Assembly (NCBI GenBank): GCA_029204225.1
Contig: CM055102.1
Span: 35,456,585 to 35,520,584 of the forward strand
Reading direction: 5' to 3'
Length of the DNA stretch: 64,000 bases
DNA from: Diphasiastrum complanatum
Taxonomy: Eukaryota > Streptophyta > Lycopodiopsida > Lycopodiales > Lycopodiaceae
Part shown: piece after piece, positions 37,083-47,397 of the stretch
How positions within the stretch are numbered: position 1 is the first letter of the stretch
Layout of the letters: every line of letters begins with the position of its first letter
Position numbers and translations under genes: made by a program
The notes under the pieces: model-generated
What the model was told of the DNA's origin: nothing
Databases searched by the model: none
Seen by the model: the letters and a program-made list of their open reading frames with translations, nothing else

Positions 37083-37695
37083 TGATAAATTTACATATGT
37101 GGGATGCCCTACACATATACTTTTGATCTCCTAAGCCCAATAATACCATAAAGATTAAACTAGCATTGATTGACAATAGGAAAGCTGATCATACAAGAAA
37201 TATTATTGTGTTACAAGCAAGATCTATCAACAAAATATGAAACTAAGTACAATAAATGCCTCAACTCGGCTAGAAAGAGAATATGAATGTACAAACTCGA
37301 GTAGAGAGAGAGGGCACAAAGAGCTTAGTCTCCAAATTTGCATCACACACAAAAATCATCATCTTCTCAATGCGAGTACATCACATATATATAGATCCAT
37401 GGACTCTCCTCCTACTTTGAGTTGAATTAGAGTTATGAATCCACCTCTCAAGCTATCTAGTCTTATTCAAGCCATCTCAATATGTCTAATTGTGCCACCT
37501 AGTACTTTCATGCATTAAATGTGGCATGCAAAGTACAAATGGCAATTCCTATGGTAGCTCGAGTTTCTACTTCTACCTACCTTGAATATTTTATTCTAAG
37601 ATGAGTCTTTACTAAGCCAAAAAATCTCAATTCATCTTTGGCATTTTTAGGACTCCTACTTACAACATTAGATAGATTTTTCCAATATTTCAACA
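37083..37695 (-). repeat. 5' LTR of the copia element
   Basis: 613 bp, adjoining the primer-binding site TGGTATCAGAACC (37082-37070). The CACGTG core seen in the partner LTR has become CATATG here (37094-37099). Confidence 0.93.
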
Positions 37696-38545
37696 GGCGG
37701 CGCATACACGTTTCAAGTGTCTGGGCGGTTGTACCATCACATTGGTGGTTTGTTGCCATCAGATAGGGCCACTTGAACGTGGAGGTATGTGTACATATAC
37801 GTAATGTGAAGTATTTGTACAAGTACGTGTACAAGGGACCTAATATGATTACGGCGGGGGCTGTAGAGGGCGGTGGTCAGACATCAGGACGAGTGGATGA
37901 GATAGAGCAATTTCTTAATGCTCGATACTTCTCAACCAGTGAGTCATGTTGGTGATTGTTGGGGCTTTCTATGGGTGTGCATAAGCCCGTGGTGACCCGG
38001 TTGGCAGTTCATCTCCCAGGACAAGAATTGGTGTACTTCAGAGAGGGAGTGGATTTAGAGGAGGTCGTAGGTGGGTGTTCAAGAACCACTTTGACAACAT
38101 TCTTTGAGCTGAACAAAAGTGGTGATTCGGAGGCTCGAGAGTTGTTGTACCAGGACTTGTCGAGACAATATTGGTATAACAAGAGAACGTGTAGGTGGAC
38201 CCGACGAATCAACATGCAGACGACCCCTATCATTGGTCGCATGTATTTTGTACACCCCTCCGAAGGGGAGAGGTTCTATATGCAAGTTCTTTTGGCTCAT
38301 GTCAGAGGTGCAACCAGCTTTGAGGACTTGCGCACGGCTGATGGTGAGTTGTTTCAGTCATTCAGAGATGCTTGCAGACACAAACTTTTGATAAATGACG
38401 CGAATGAGTGGAGTTGCTGCTTGCGCGAGGCAGTGTTATGGGGCACTCCATCGCAGCTTCGTCTCATGTTTGTTGTGCTTCTTTTGACATGTGTCCCTTC
38501 CGACCCACAGATTATTGAAAAAGATTGTACAATAAAGTTCCTATC
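37696..38545 (+). pseudogene. Helitron Rep/helicase protein, continued
   Basis: Picks up exactly where 31780 stops: AYTFQVSGRLYHHIGGLLPS, a frameshift near 37770, HLNVEVCVHIRNVKYLYKYV, VDEIEQFLNARYFSTSESCW, an in-frame TGA (37953-37955, probably from CGA), then RLAVHLPGQELVYFREGV and GERFYMQVLLAHVRGATSFE. This is the well-conserved region between the Rep and helicase domains of plant Helitron proteins. It ends at TAA near 38555. The helicase domain itself and the Helitron 3' hairpin are not seen. Confidence 0.88.
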
Positions 38546-38559
38546 ATTGGCATAACAAA

Positions 38560-41500
38560 ATAGGACACAAAACATTTATCTCCATCATTTAGCAAATAGT
38601 TGAAATGATAAGTAATTGTTTCCAAAAATAATGAAAAAAATGACTATTGTCTCAAAGAGCATTGAAAGAGTTTTGTAGTGTTTGACATTTTCCAATATTG
38701 TTGGCGTTTGTTAGGAAATGTCAATTGTTAGAGAGCCATCTTTCTGAACAAATGTAAGATGGCAAGACAAGAGACTGCAATTCTCCTCTCAAAATTATAA
38801 ATTGGGAGATTCACCTTTCTCTAGGATGTATGATGCAATACGAAGTTTGAAATTGCCATGGAAAATGTCGAACAAATTACAAACATTTTTTAGCTCTTCG
38901 AAAAAATGATGTTGCAAAAAATTGTAAGAAACTGTTGTGTGTGGTGTAATCTTCATGATTACAAATCTTATATTGATAAAAATGCATGTAGTCAGTTTTT
39001 TAATTATAAAATGTAACATAAATAACAAGTCATTAAATATCTAGAATCAACACAAAACTTTTCACAATTATGTACAATTTTTTCTAACAACACAAATATC
39101 TCTTGACATTTAAATAAATTTGTCATACAATCATACCTTGATTTTGTCATGCAAAGACTACCAATTAGTTACACAGAATTGTTCAATCTCTTCGATACAA
39201 AAAGTAAAGTTATTTTGCATTGTAAAATTGCAAGTTTAGTCATAGATCGCTATATGTTCTTGCATTGTTGTTATCACAAAACATGGAAAGCTATTACATG
39301 ATAAAGCCCTGTAGATATCTACAATGGAGGGTGAGAACTACCAAGCCATGAGGGTGAAAAGAGAACTATGTCAGCAATAGGACAAACTGGCAGTTTCATA
39401 GATAATTGATGGATATGAAATACAACAACATCAATGAGTGACCTCATTTGCATACCAATGTGTAAGCGCAATGATTGCAATAATTAACATGCTTCACAAG
39501 AATAGAAGAGAAACAATAGTATTCCAAAGTCTACTGCAATGCATAACCAAAATATTGAAATAGACAACGAACTCATTGTGCGCAAAACTTCCACTCACAA
39601 TGATGGTAGCTTGTTGATAGATGCAAAGTGTATGTAGAAGGCTAAGTACATGTCATACATTCATCATGTGTTAGTCATTGTTGAAAGAAGATATAAATAA
39701 TAAACCAAAAAAAAACCACTCGCATATCAAAGTAAAATGCATAACATCATTGCGCTTACATCATGTAGCCAATATTTTTAGACAAATCATTGCTTAAACT
39801 GCTTATCTATTCTTTTAGTTATTCTTTAGGTGAAATCTTTTTCTAGATTAAGAATAGGACATGGAAATAATGTGTTAGTCATTGTTAAAAGAAGATATAA
39901 ATAATAAACATAAAACTCTTAAAAAACAAAGCATAATTTTTTCCTAGTCAAGATTAGTCATTGTATTTTGTAGACAAACAATGGTAATTTTCACGACATA
40001 TTCATTTTGTAAAGTTTCAAAGTACTACAATTTATTAAATTTTTTAACATTTAAACAACCCATCTTAAATATCTCATGATATAGATCATTTGAGTGAAAG
40101 TTCCTATCTGCAATTTGACATCATTGATGAAAATGGAATTCTGAGTAAGAATAATGATGGTGAGTAATAATTAAGAATGATGTTGAAATTGAAATAGTTG
40201 CGAGTTGATGATATCTTTTACCTAATTTCATTTCCTAATGGCAAGGTTGTCCAAACGAGTCTAAATTTTACCATTCTTGGAAAAACCATTCTTTTTATAG
40301 ACACAGAATAGAAAATCATCGTTTGAAAGAACACTGAGCAAGCTTTATAGAATATTTGAGTTCTTTTCACAATGTTAGTGTTTGTTAAGAAAAGTTAGTT
40401 GTTACAGAGCCATCTTTTCGATCAAGTGTGAGATGGCAAAATGAGAGGTGGCAATTATCCTCTCAAAATTATAAACTGGGAGATTCGCCTTTCTCCCGAA
40501 CGATGATGCAATATGAAAAATGAAATTTGAAGTTGCAATTTGCAAAATGCCATGAAAAAATCTCGAATAGTGTACAAAGCTCGCTCAGTGTTCTTTCATA
40601 TAACATATTTCTATTTGATTTTTTTAAAAACAAATTTAATTCCTATGATCTTTGGGTTCCTACTGTAATAAACCTTGCTACTCTACTAATGCTATAAGTA
40701 CTTAACATGTTTTGCTGGATCAATTAAGTATTATCAAAAAATTTTTTTGACTATTTTCAATCATGAAGTAGCTTTGTTATGCTTTAAAAATTGGAAGACT
40801 AGTTGTAAAGCCTAAAAAATCAGCCAAAGGCAAAGATTGAGCCAAACAAACGATGCTAGGTTCTCAGCCGCCTCATTGCGCGTGCTTACTCCTTGTCACT
40901 GTTCTCTAGGTTTTGGAAAGAACTGCAAAGACTAAACATAGCTATCGTTAACACAGTAAGCATAGCTATTACATATGCAATAGACATATCTAATACATAG
41001 ACTATACTTACACACTGATTGGAGGAAGGAGGAAGAGGAAGTCGAAGGCAGGCCAATCGAGAAAGCAAACATCATTGGGAATTGAGTGAAAATGTTCTCA
41101 AGAAGATAGGCGACCCAGGCTTTCCAAGACCAAAATATATTATCCATTTACCAAAGACGGCTTTGCACTAACAATGTTCATTGGATGTGTGGATAGCCTT
41201 TCAAAGAAACTTATGAAGGGGGATATTATTGTTTTACCCTTGGTATTATCAAAGGAAATATTATTGCCCTCTCACCTTGGGTACCATTGAAGAATTGGAC
41301 AGAAAGCTTTGAATCCCTCTGCTATATATACTGACATGAAGAGAAGAATTAAAAGATGAAAGACATCACTTGGCAGCGAGCCAACCAGGAGCTATAAACG
41401 AATACATTTTTCAATGGAAAACTTGGATCTTTCACATGAGTTTAGAAGGTAATATTGTGGAAAGAATTCACACTCTAACAACAGTAGAAGGATCTGCCAT

Positions 41501-41574
41501 CCCTTAGGGAATTAAATATGTTAAAATTACACAAGCTAGTTTGTAAATTCCACTTGTAAATTACTTTGAGGACA
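38560..41574. other. AT-rich intergenic stretch with MITE-like copies
   Basis: No gene is seen. 38650-38905 and 40325-40597 are related inverted-repeat elements. A 40-bp direct repeat (TGTGTTAGTCATTGTT(G/A)AAAGAAGATATAAATAATAAAC) occurs at about 39668 and 39868. Confidence 0.5.
40325..40597. mobile_element. MITE-like inverted-repeat element
   Basis: The ends GAAAGAACACTGAGCAAGCTTT and AAAGCTCGCTCAGTGTTCTTTC are inverted repeats matching at 21 of 22 positions. The element is about 273 bp long with no coding capacity. A diverged relative lies at 38650-38905 (shared CCTCTCAAAATTATAAA(T/C)TGGGAGATTC core). No clear target duplication is visible. Confidence 0.7.
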
Positions 41575-42168
41575 TGTTGTGGAATGTCACACATGCCAAA
41601 AGCACAGGATACCTTCTTCTAAGTCAAATCAATAACCTAGCTTTGGAATGGTACCTTTGGAATGAGGCCAAAATGTGCATAGATAGGCTAGAGCGATTCT
41701 AGGAGCTAAAAACAGCATGTTTTACACTATTTTTGGATCTTGAGATCTTGACCCCAAATTAAGGTGGATCCAATGACCTATTAGGTTAGATGTTAGGTTT
41801 AGGGTATGATGAGTTCAGAGAAGCCCTAAAATGCTCAGATCCGAACTCTAATATATAAATATGTGATGGGTTCTCTCCATCAAATTATGAGTAAAATCAA
41901 GATCTTCCTTCTTGACTATCTTTTGAATGATGATTGCTATTTTCATATATTTTTTTGTGATCATTAGATGTGATTGAAGGAACAAGTATAGTACATAGGC
42001 AGCAACAGGCCGTACACTCACATGTGTGAAGAGTTTAGCATGCTTTTGGAGCCAATTTCAAGAAAGATAAGCTAGAAATCTAGCTTGTAGATCTTGATTG
42101 GATCTTTTGTAGGTGCTTTCTCCATCATTTCTAGGATCAATTGGGTTTACTTTAATGCATTGTCAACA
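41575..42168 (+). repeat. 5' LTR of a copia element
   Basis: Starts TGTTGTGGAATG and ends TTGTCAACA, sharing TGTTG/CAACA inverted ends, and is followed directly by TGGTATCAAATCC. It carries CCGTACACTCACATGTGTG near 42010, a diverged form of the CCGTACAG...CACGTGTG block in the LTR at 1820-2681. Confidence 0.75.
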
Positions 42169-42181
42169 TGGTATCAAATCC
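42169..42181 (+). other. Primer-binding site (tRNA-Met type) of the copia element
   Basis: TGGTATCAAATCC directly after the LTR end. The leader continues to 42861, is interrupted by the gypsy insertion and resumes at 47398. Confidence 0.85.
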
Positions 42182-42861
42182 ATTCCAAGAAATGAGCTTT
42201 AATTCATTCTAGAATCATAGATTTTGATGCAATTCAAGCATTGACTGCTATCTACACACAATCTATGATTTGTGCCTTCAATATTTGATCAATTTGAGTG
42301 AAGAGGGATCTAATGGTTTTTGATTTACAAGATTTTTAGCTTCAAATCCGAGTTGAAGTAATCTCTTATCAATTGAATCAAAATAGCAAGTATTTTGTGC
42401 TTTTTTCATTTACTCGATTTGTGGAGTCAATCACAAAGAATAGTTTCCAGTCATTCAATAGGAAGGTTGATCATCATAATTGGTGCTATAATAATCGTTC
42501 TTAGACTCATTGAGGTCATTAGAAGTCAATTTTGGGGTCAGCCCAAAGGTTTTGACAAGTACTTATCATTGAATGCAATTAGCTAAGATTGTGTTCAATT
42601 TTGCTTGTTTTGTAGAATAGTTTGGATTTATTATTGCAAAGTGATTCAGCCTGATCTTGTACGGATGATTTGAAGAGGCATTTATGGTATTTGATTCCTT
42701 TTGATTCAGGTTAGGTGAATTCAAGCACCTTGTGAAGTCGAGATCAAGGAGACGACAAATTTTCATTCAAATTCAGGCTAGTTTCCATTTTTTGATGTCT
42801 TAAATAGATTTGATTTGGCTTAAGATCAAGTAGGATATTATTGAGGAGTCAAGTTTTGAGC

Positions 42862-43861
42862 TTTTACAAGTAGAGGTGAGGAAATCCTCCAAATCCAAGG
42901 TAGAGCCTCCAAATGTCCTCCAAGCAACTTGGAAGCTTCAAGATGCTCCCCAACTCCAAGCTAGGATGCCTCCACCTGCAAGTAAGGATCTGCAAGCCTC
43001 CAAGGATCTCTCCTCCACCTGTGTCCCTACTCTTTAAACACAAAGATAGATAACAAGATGGCATCAAGTATTCACCACCCAACCATAGCTAGATCCAAGC
43101 TCCAAGCAAGACCTATCTAGCACCCCCTTGTTAACCATAAACAAATCACAAGCATACTACAACGCTCCATAGCATTTCACACTAGTAGCAACACTAGAGC
43201 ATAAGCCAAGCAAACAAGAGAGATCTCCCCTTCCCAATGGGCGCCCTACTACCCTCATATAGTTGGCCCATGGACCCTCCAATGCACTATGGAGTTCCAT
43301 GCTCATCCAATGAGAGAGAGAGAGAAGCCTAGGGGAGTTAAAGAATCTCCAAGAGCCTCCATAGGCTTATGGAATGTCAAGAGACTCCTTCCATAACCTA
43401 TGACTCTTTGAATGCCTTTCTTGTGGGAGTTGGGAACTCAATGGACACTTTAGAAGGGCGCCCTCCTACTAGGTCCCATTGCCCAAGTTGTGCAAGTATA
43501 CTTTGGTCCTAGACCAATAAAGTGATATGGTTCAAGGTTGAGGCCCAAGGTTTAGAAAAATAGTCATCCAATGACTTTCTAACACCTCTCTAGGTTCCAT
43601 ACCTCCATCCAAGGCATAGACACCTACCTGCCCTTAACCAAGGACACTAGTACCTTAATCTAAGACACCTACCCTTAATACTAAAGGTACCCCTTATTCA
43701 AGGGTCACGTGACTCCATACCTCCAACTAAGGTATAGTCACTTGTCTGTCCTTATCCAAAGGCACATACCCTTAATCCTAAGGGTACCTAGCCATTTAGC
43801 CCCCAACACTAAATGGACTATTAGGGGTCTGAAGTACTGCTAGTTACATAGGTATGTAACA
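42862..43861 (-). repeat. 3' LTR of the gypsy element
   Basis: Nearly the same sequence as 46315-47392, and next to the polypurine tract TAGGGGGAAGGAA (minus strand, 43874-43862). Confidence 0.93.
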
Positions 43862-43916
43862 TTCCTTCCCCCTAAACTTAAATTTTTCCTTGTAGGAAAA
43901 AATTTGGAAAATTCTT

Positions 43917-44316
43917 TTAGAGATCAGCCTCCTTTTCCCAAGTATCCTCCTCTTCTGATTTGCCCCTCCACCTGACTAAAAATTTCCGAAGCACTCTACT
44001 CCGTAGAGTTCTCTGCCGGCTATTAACAATCGCCTCGGATTCAGGTGGTCCACTCACGGACTCATCACGAAGAAGTTCCATTAGATATTCCGCAGGGACC
44101 AGGGTCTCCCCAACCCCCAACGAGGGTTTCAACTTACTAACGTGGAAAATAGGATGAATTCAACGTTAGCTGGAAGGTCTAGTTTGTATGCGACCTTGTT
44201 TATCACTTGGATAACCTTAAAAGGACCGCAATACCTAGGCGCCAACTTTGCACACTTAATAGTTTTCAAGCCCCTAGAGTGACTAGGGACTCTCAAAAAC
44301 ACCCAGTCGTTGACCT
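43917..44316 (-). pseudogene. Gypsy integrase C-terminal region and chromodomain
   Basis: The minus strand reads VNDWVFLRVPSHSRGL, KLAPRYCGPFKVIQ and VAYKLDLPANV, the usual text after the integrase core. After a frameshift there follows a chromodomain, KFLVRWRGKSEEEDTWEKE (43980-43925). Chromodomains in chromovirus integrases steer insertion to marked chromatin. Confidence 0.9.
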
Positions 44317-44710
44317 TGGCCAGCAGTATTTGAAAAATTGGAAATAACTTTAAGTTTGAGTTCTACAGATCATCCGGAATCATACGATCAAACAGAAAGG
44401 ACCAATCAGACGATGGAAGATATGCTTCGAGCATATGTGGGCCATCAGCAGTCTGATTGGGAACAATACCTTCCATTGGTGGAATTTGCATATAACAGTG
44501 CAAAACATTCAGCTACCGGATTCAGCCCTTTCATGCTTATGTATGGTTTTCAACCTCGATCACCAATTAGTGTTGGCATGAAAAACCTATGGGTGCAAGC
44601 CACAGCTGATTTCCTTGTGGATATGCAAGAAATGTTACAGCTGGCTAAAGATAGCATAAGAAGTGCCCAGGACAGGGCAAGGCACTATGCTGATTTATCT
44701 CGGAAGCACA
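44317..44710 (+). pseudogene. Inverted segment of the gypsy integrase core
   Basis: A plus-strand block inside a minus-strand element encodes FEKLEITLSLSSTDHPES, QTERTNQTMEDMLRAYV, LVEFAYNSAKHSATGFSPF and RARHYADLSRKHK. ACCTTG (44313-44318) and its complement CAAGGT (44709-44714) mark the breakpoints. Flipping the block would place it between the minus-strand integrase pieces at 44826-44715 and 44316-43917. At the CAAGGT junction the frame would be kept. Confidence 0.9.
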
Positions 44711-44714
44711 AGGT

Positions 44715-44830
44715 ATTAAACCCAGTGAATTTTGGGTCACGGTTACTAACAATATCGCAAGGCAGCCCGTATAGTCAAAAAAGCTTCTCAACAAACAGTT
44801 GAACTAGTTCTGAAGCTTTAACCTTTCTCT
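44715..44830 (-). pseudogene. Gypsy integrase core, upstream piece
   Basis: The minus strand reads SELVQLFVEKLF, stop, LYGLPCDIVSNRDPKFTG, the integrase segment that normally precedes the FW...LG-x-x-L block found in the inverted segment. Confidence 0.8.
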
Positions 44831-44879
44831 TAAATTGAAAACCTTTTTTCTGCTCATTAGGTTGTTGACCCCTAGGTAG

Positions 44880-45540
44880 CTAAGGTGTGTCATCAAAGTA
44901 TTTTGTAACCCCAATAGCATCTTCTAGGGTTTTTGGATGGTTCCTACGAACATCCACTTGATAATCTTTTGGTAACCCATCAATAAACATTAACATTTGT
45001 ACCTTAGGCGGAATATCAATATAAAGTGGATTCAGGTACTCATGAAAATCTTGAATAAATTGTTCCAAACCTTTATTCATGGTTAGATGACTCAACTTTT
45101 GGAAGTGTTCATAGTCATCTAAGAGTGGTAGAAAATAATCCCTAAAAAGCTTGCAAAAATCATCCCATGTACAAGGTTGATTGCCCTTTGCAACTAAGTC
45201 ATCCCACCAAACTAAGGCTCTTCCTTCAAGGAACATGGTGACAGTGGATAACTTCTTAGATTCACGGAATTGGTTTATGGCAAAGTATTTGTTCCAAACA
45301 TTCAGTACTTACCACTTGTAAGTTCCTATCCTTCTTCTCCCCCTTAAACACTTTTACAGGAGGTGGAACTACATGCTTCTTCTGATTGGCTAACCTAGAC
45401 TCTAAGTCTAGGTTTTTTTTATTAGTTTCAAGAAGCTGCTTATTAGTGGCTTGAATTTGTTGGTATAAAAGTTCAAGAGCTTGTGCCACATTGGATGGGT
45501 TTGATAGATCAAATGTTGGGTTTTCATTGGTTTGATCCAT
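44880..45540 (-). pseudogene. Gypsy gag
   Basis: Starts MDQTNENPTFDLSNPSNVAQ (45540). After a frameshift near 45260 it continues as FLEGRALVWWDDLVAKGNQP, WDDFCKLFRDYFLP and MFIDGLPKDYQVDVRR, the retrotransposon gag core. It ends at TAG 44880, with no zinc knuckle, and joins integrase text after a large deletion. Confidence 0.9.
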
Positions 45541-46314
45541 TGGGGTTGCTTGTGTGTTTTCCTATTATGCAAATACAACAACAAGTGCTCAAATTAGAAT
45601 GATAGAAATGCTTCAGTTTTTACATCCAATGCAAATAAAAAGCATTTACTTCTATTCATTCAATTTTATTGTTTGTAAGCTCAATCCAAACCTACTATTT
45701 GCAAGCTTAATCCAAGCTTAAAAGGAAAACAACAACAAGCTACATTTGCCTTAATCAAAAGCAAAAATGAAAACCAAATCTTTATGTAAAATTCAATTAA
45801 CTAATCCAAGCTAATGTTTGCATAAAGTTCTCATTATCAATCCAATTCCATTTGTCATTTCAAAAGCAACCAAAGTTTTCACATTTCTCACGATTCTAGA
45901 TTTCCAAAACCAAGAAACTAGTGTCTAGAAATGAATAATTAATGAAGCTTTATGAAAACTTCAATTTTCAGATCTGATTTTCAGATTTACAGGTCTGAAA
46001 ATCAGAACTTCAAAATGACAAAAAATAGAATTTCAAAACTTGTTTTATGCACAAAGTTACACTACCATTCCCTTCCTACATTGTCATCTTCATGAAACTA
46101 GGAGATAGAACATGATAAAAAATCAGCCCCTAAACAATTCTATAAGCATCACTACTCTCTTCCAAAGAGAACTAGATTCATTGGATACTTCAACTACAAG
46201 CTTCCTACAACTAGAAAAGCCTATAATCTTCCCCAAAAAAATCTAGTTAGTGATCTTTATAGAACTTGAAGAAGGTTAGAAAGGTTACCATCCTTTGTCT
46301 AGCTCTGATACCAC

Positions 46315-47392
46315 TTTTACAAGTAGAGGTGAGGAAGTCCTCCAAATCCAAGGTAGAGCCTCCAAATGTCCTCCAAGCAACCTGGAAGCTTCAAGATGCT
46401 CCCCAACTCCAAGCTAGGATTCCTCCACCTGCAAGTAAGGATCTGCAAGCCTCCAAGGATCTCTCCTTCACCTGTGTCCCTACTCTTTAAACACAAAGAT
46501 AGATAACAAGCTGGCCTCAAGTATTCACCACCCAACCATAGCTAGATCCAAACTCCAAACAAGACCTATCTAGCACCCCCTTGCTAACCATAAACAAATC
46601 ACAAGCATACCACAACGCTCCATAGCATACTCAAGATCCAAACCTTACTTATGTCCCATACCATAAACAAGATCCAAACCTCAAGCATACTACCACAAGA
46701 AAGCACTCTACACACTAGTAGCAACACCAGAGCATAAGCCAAGCAAACAAGAGAGATCTCTCCTTCCCAATGGGCGCCCTACTACCCTCATATAGATGGC
46801 CCATGGGCCCCTCCAATGCACTATGGAGTTTCATGCTCATCCAATGAGAGAGAGAGAAGCCTAGGGGAGTTAAAGAATCTCCAAGAGCCTCCATAGGCTT
46901 ATGGAATGTCAAGAGACTTCTTCCATAACCTATGACTCTTTGAATGCCTTTCTTGTGGGAGTTGGGAACTCAATGGACACTTTAGAAGGGCACCCGCCTA
47001 CTAGGTCCCATTGCCCAAGTTGTGCAAGTATACTTTGGTCCTAGACCAATAAAGTGATATTGTTCAAGGTTGAGGCCCAAGGTTTAGAAAAATAGTGATC
47101 CAATGACTTTCTAACACCTCTCTAGGTTCCATACCTCCATCCAAGGCATAGACACCTACCTGCCCTTAACCAAGGACACTAGTACCTTAATCTAAGGCAC
47201 CTACCCTTAATACTAAGGGTACCCCTTATCCAGGGTCACGTGACTCCATAGCTCCAACTAAGGTATAGTCACTTGCCTGCCCTTATCCAAAGGCACATAC
47301 CCTTAATCCTAAGGGTACCTTGCCATTTAGCCCCCAACACTAAATGGACTATTAGGGTTCTGAAGTACTGCTAGTTACATAGGTATGTAACA
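46315..47392 (-). repeat. 5' LTR of the gypsy element
   Basis: Joined by a single base to the primer-binding site TGGTATCAGAGC (46313-46302, minus strand). It contains about 80 bp (around 46627-46705) absent from the partner LTR. Confidence 0.93.
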
Positions 47393-47397
47393 TGAGC

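Larger units (their letters stand above)
31781..37695 (-). mobile_element. Full-length Ty1/copia element inserted in a Helitron
   Basis: Two 613-bp LTRs (31781-32393 and 37083-37695) in the same orientation bound the element. They begin TGTTGAAATATTGG and end AAATTTATCA on the minus strand. By eye they differ at about 24 positions (near 4%). The primer-binding site is at 37070-37082 and the polypurine tract at 32394-32402. Gag lies on the minus strand (36326-35453), followed by an inverted segment (34510-35504), then integrase C-part, RT and RNase H on the minus strand (34539-32412). The flanks are GGGGA and GGCGG, so no exact target duplication is seen. Stops and frameshifts make it non-autonomous. 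Confidence 0.95.
42862..47392 (-). mobile_element. Ty3/gypsy element with large internal deletion, nested in a copia leader
   Basis: LTRs at 42862-43861 and 46315-47392 (about 1000 and 1078 bp, the shorter lacking about 80 bp) start TGTTACATACC on the minus strand. A perfect 5-bp target duplication TGAGC flanks the element (42857-42861 and 47393-47397). The primer-binding site is at 46302-46313 and the polypurine tract at 43862-43874. Internally there are gag (minus), a broken integrase and a chromodomain. Protease, RT and RNase H are missing, so it depends on other elements for movement. Confidence 0.95.

Noticed and set aside
37956-38600. Helitron fragment considered as a host DNA helicase gene
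   Set aside because: The text before and after the copia insertion is typical Helitron protein, with stops and frameshifts.
42169-42181. tRNA-like sequence at primer-binding sites taken as tRNA genes
   Set aside because: Only the 3'-end complement is present; no cloverleaf can be drawn.
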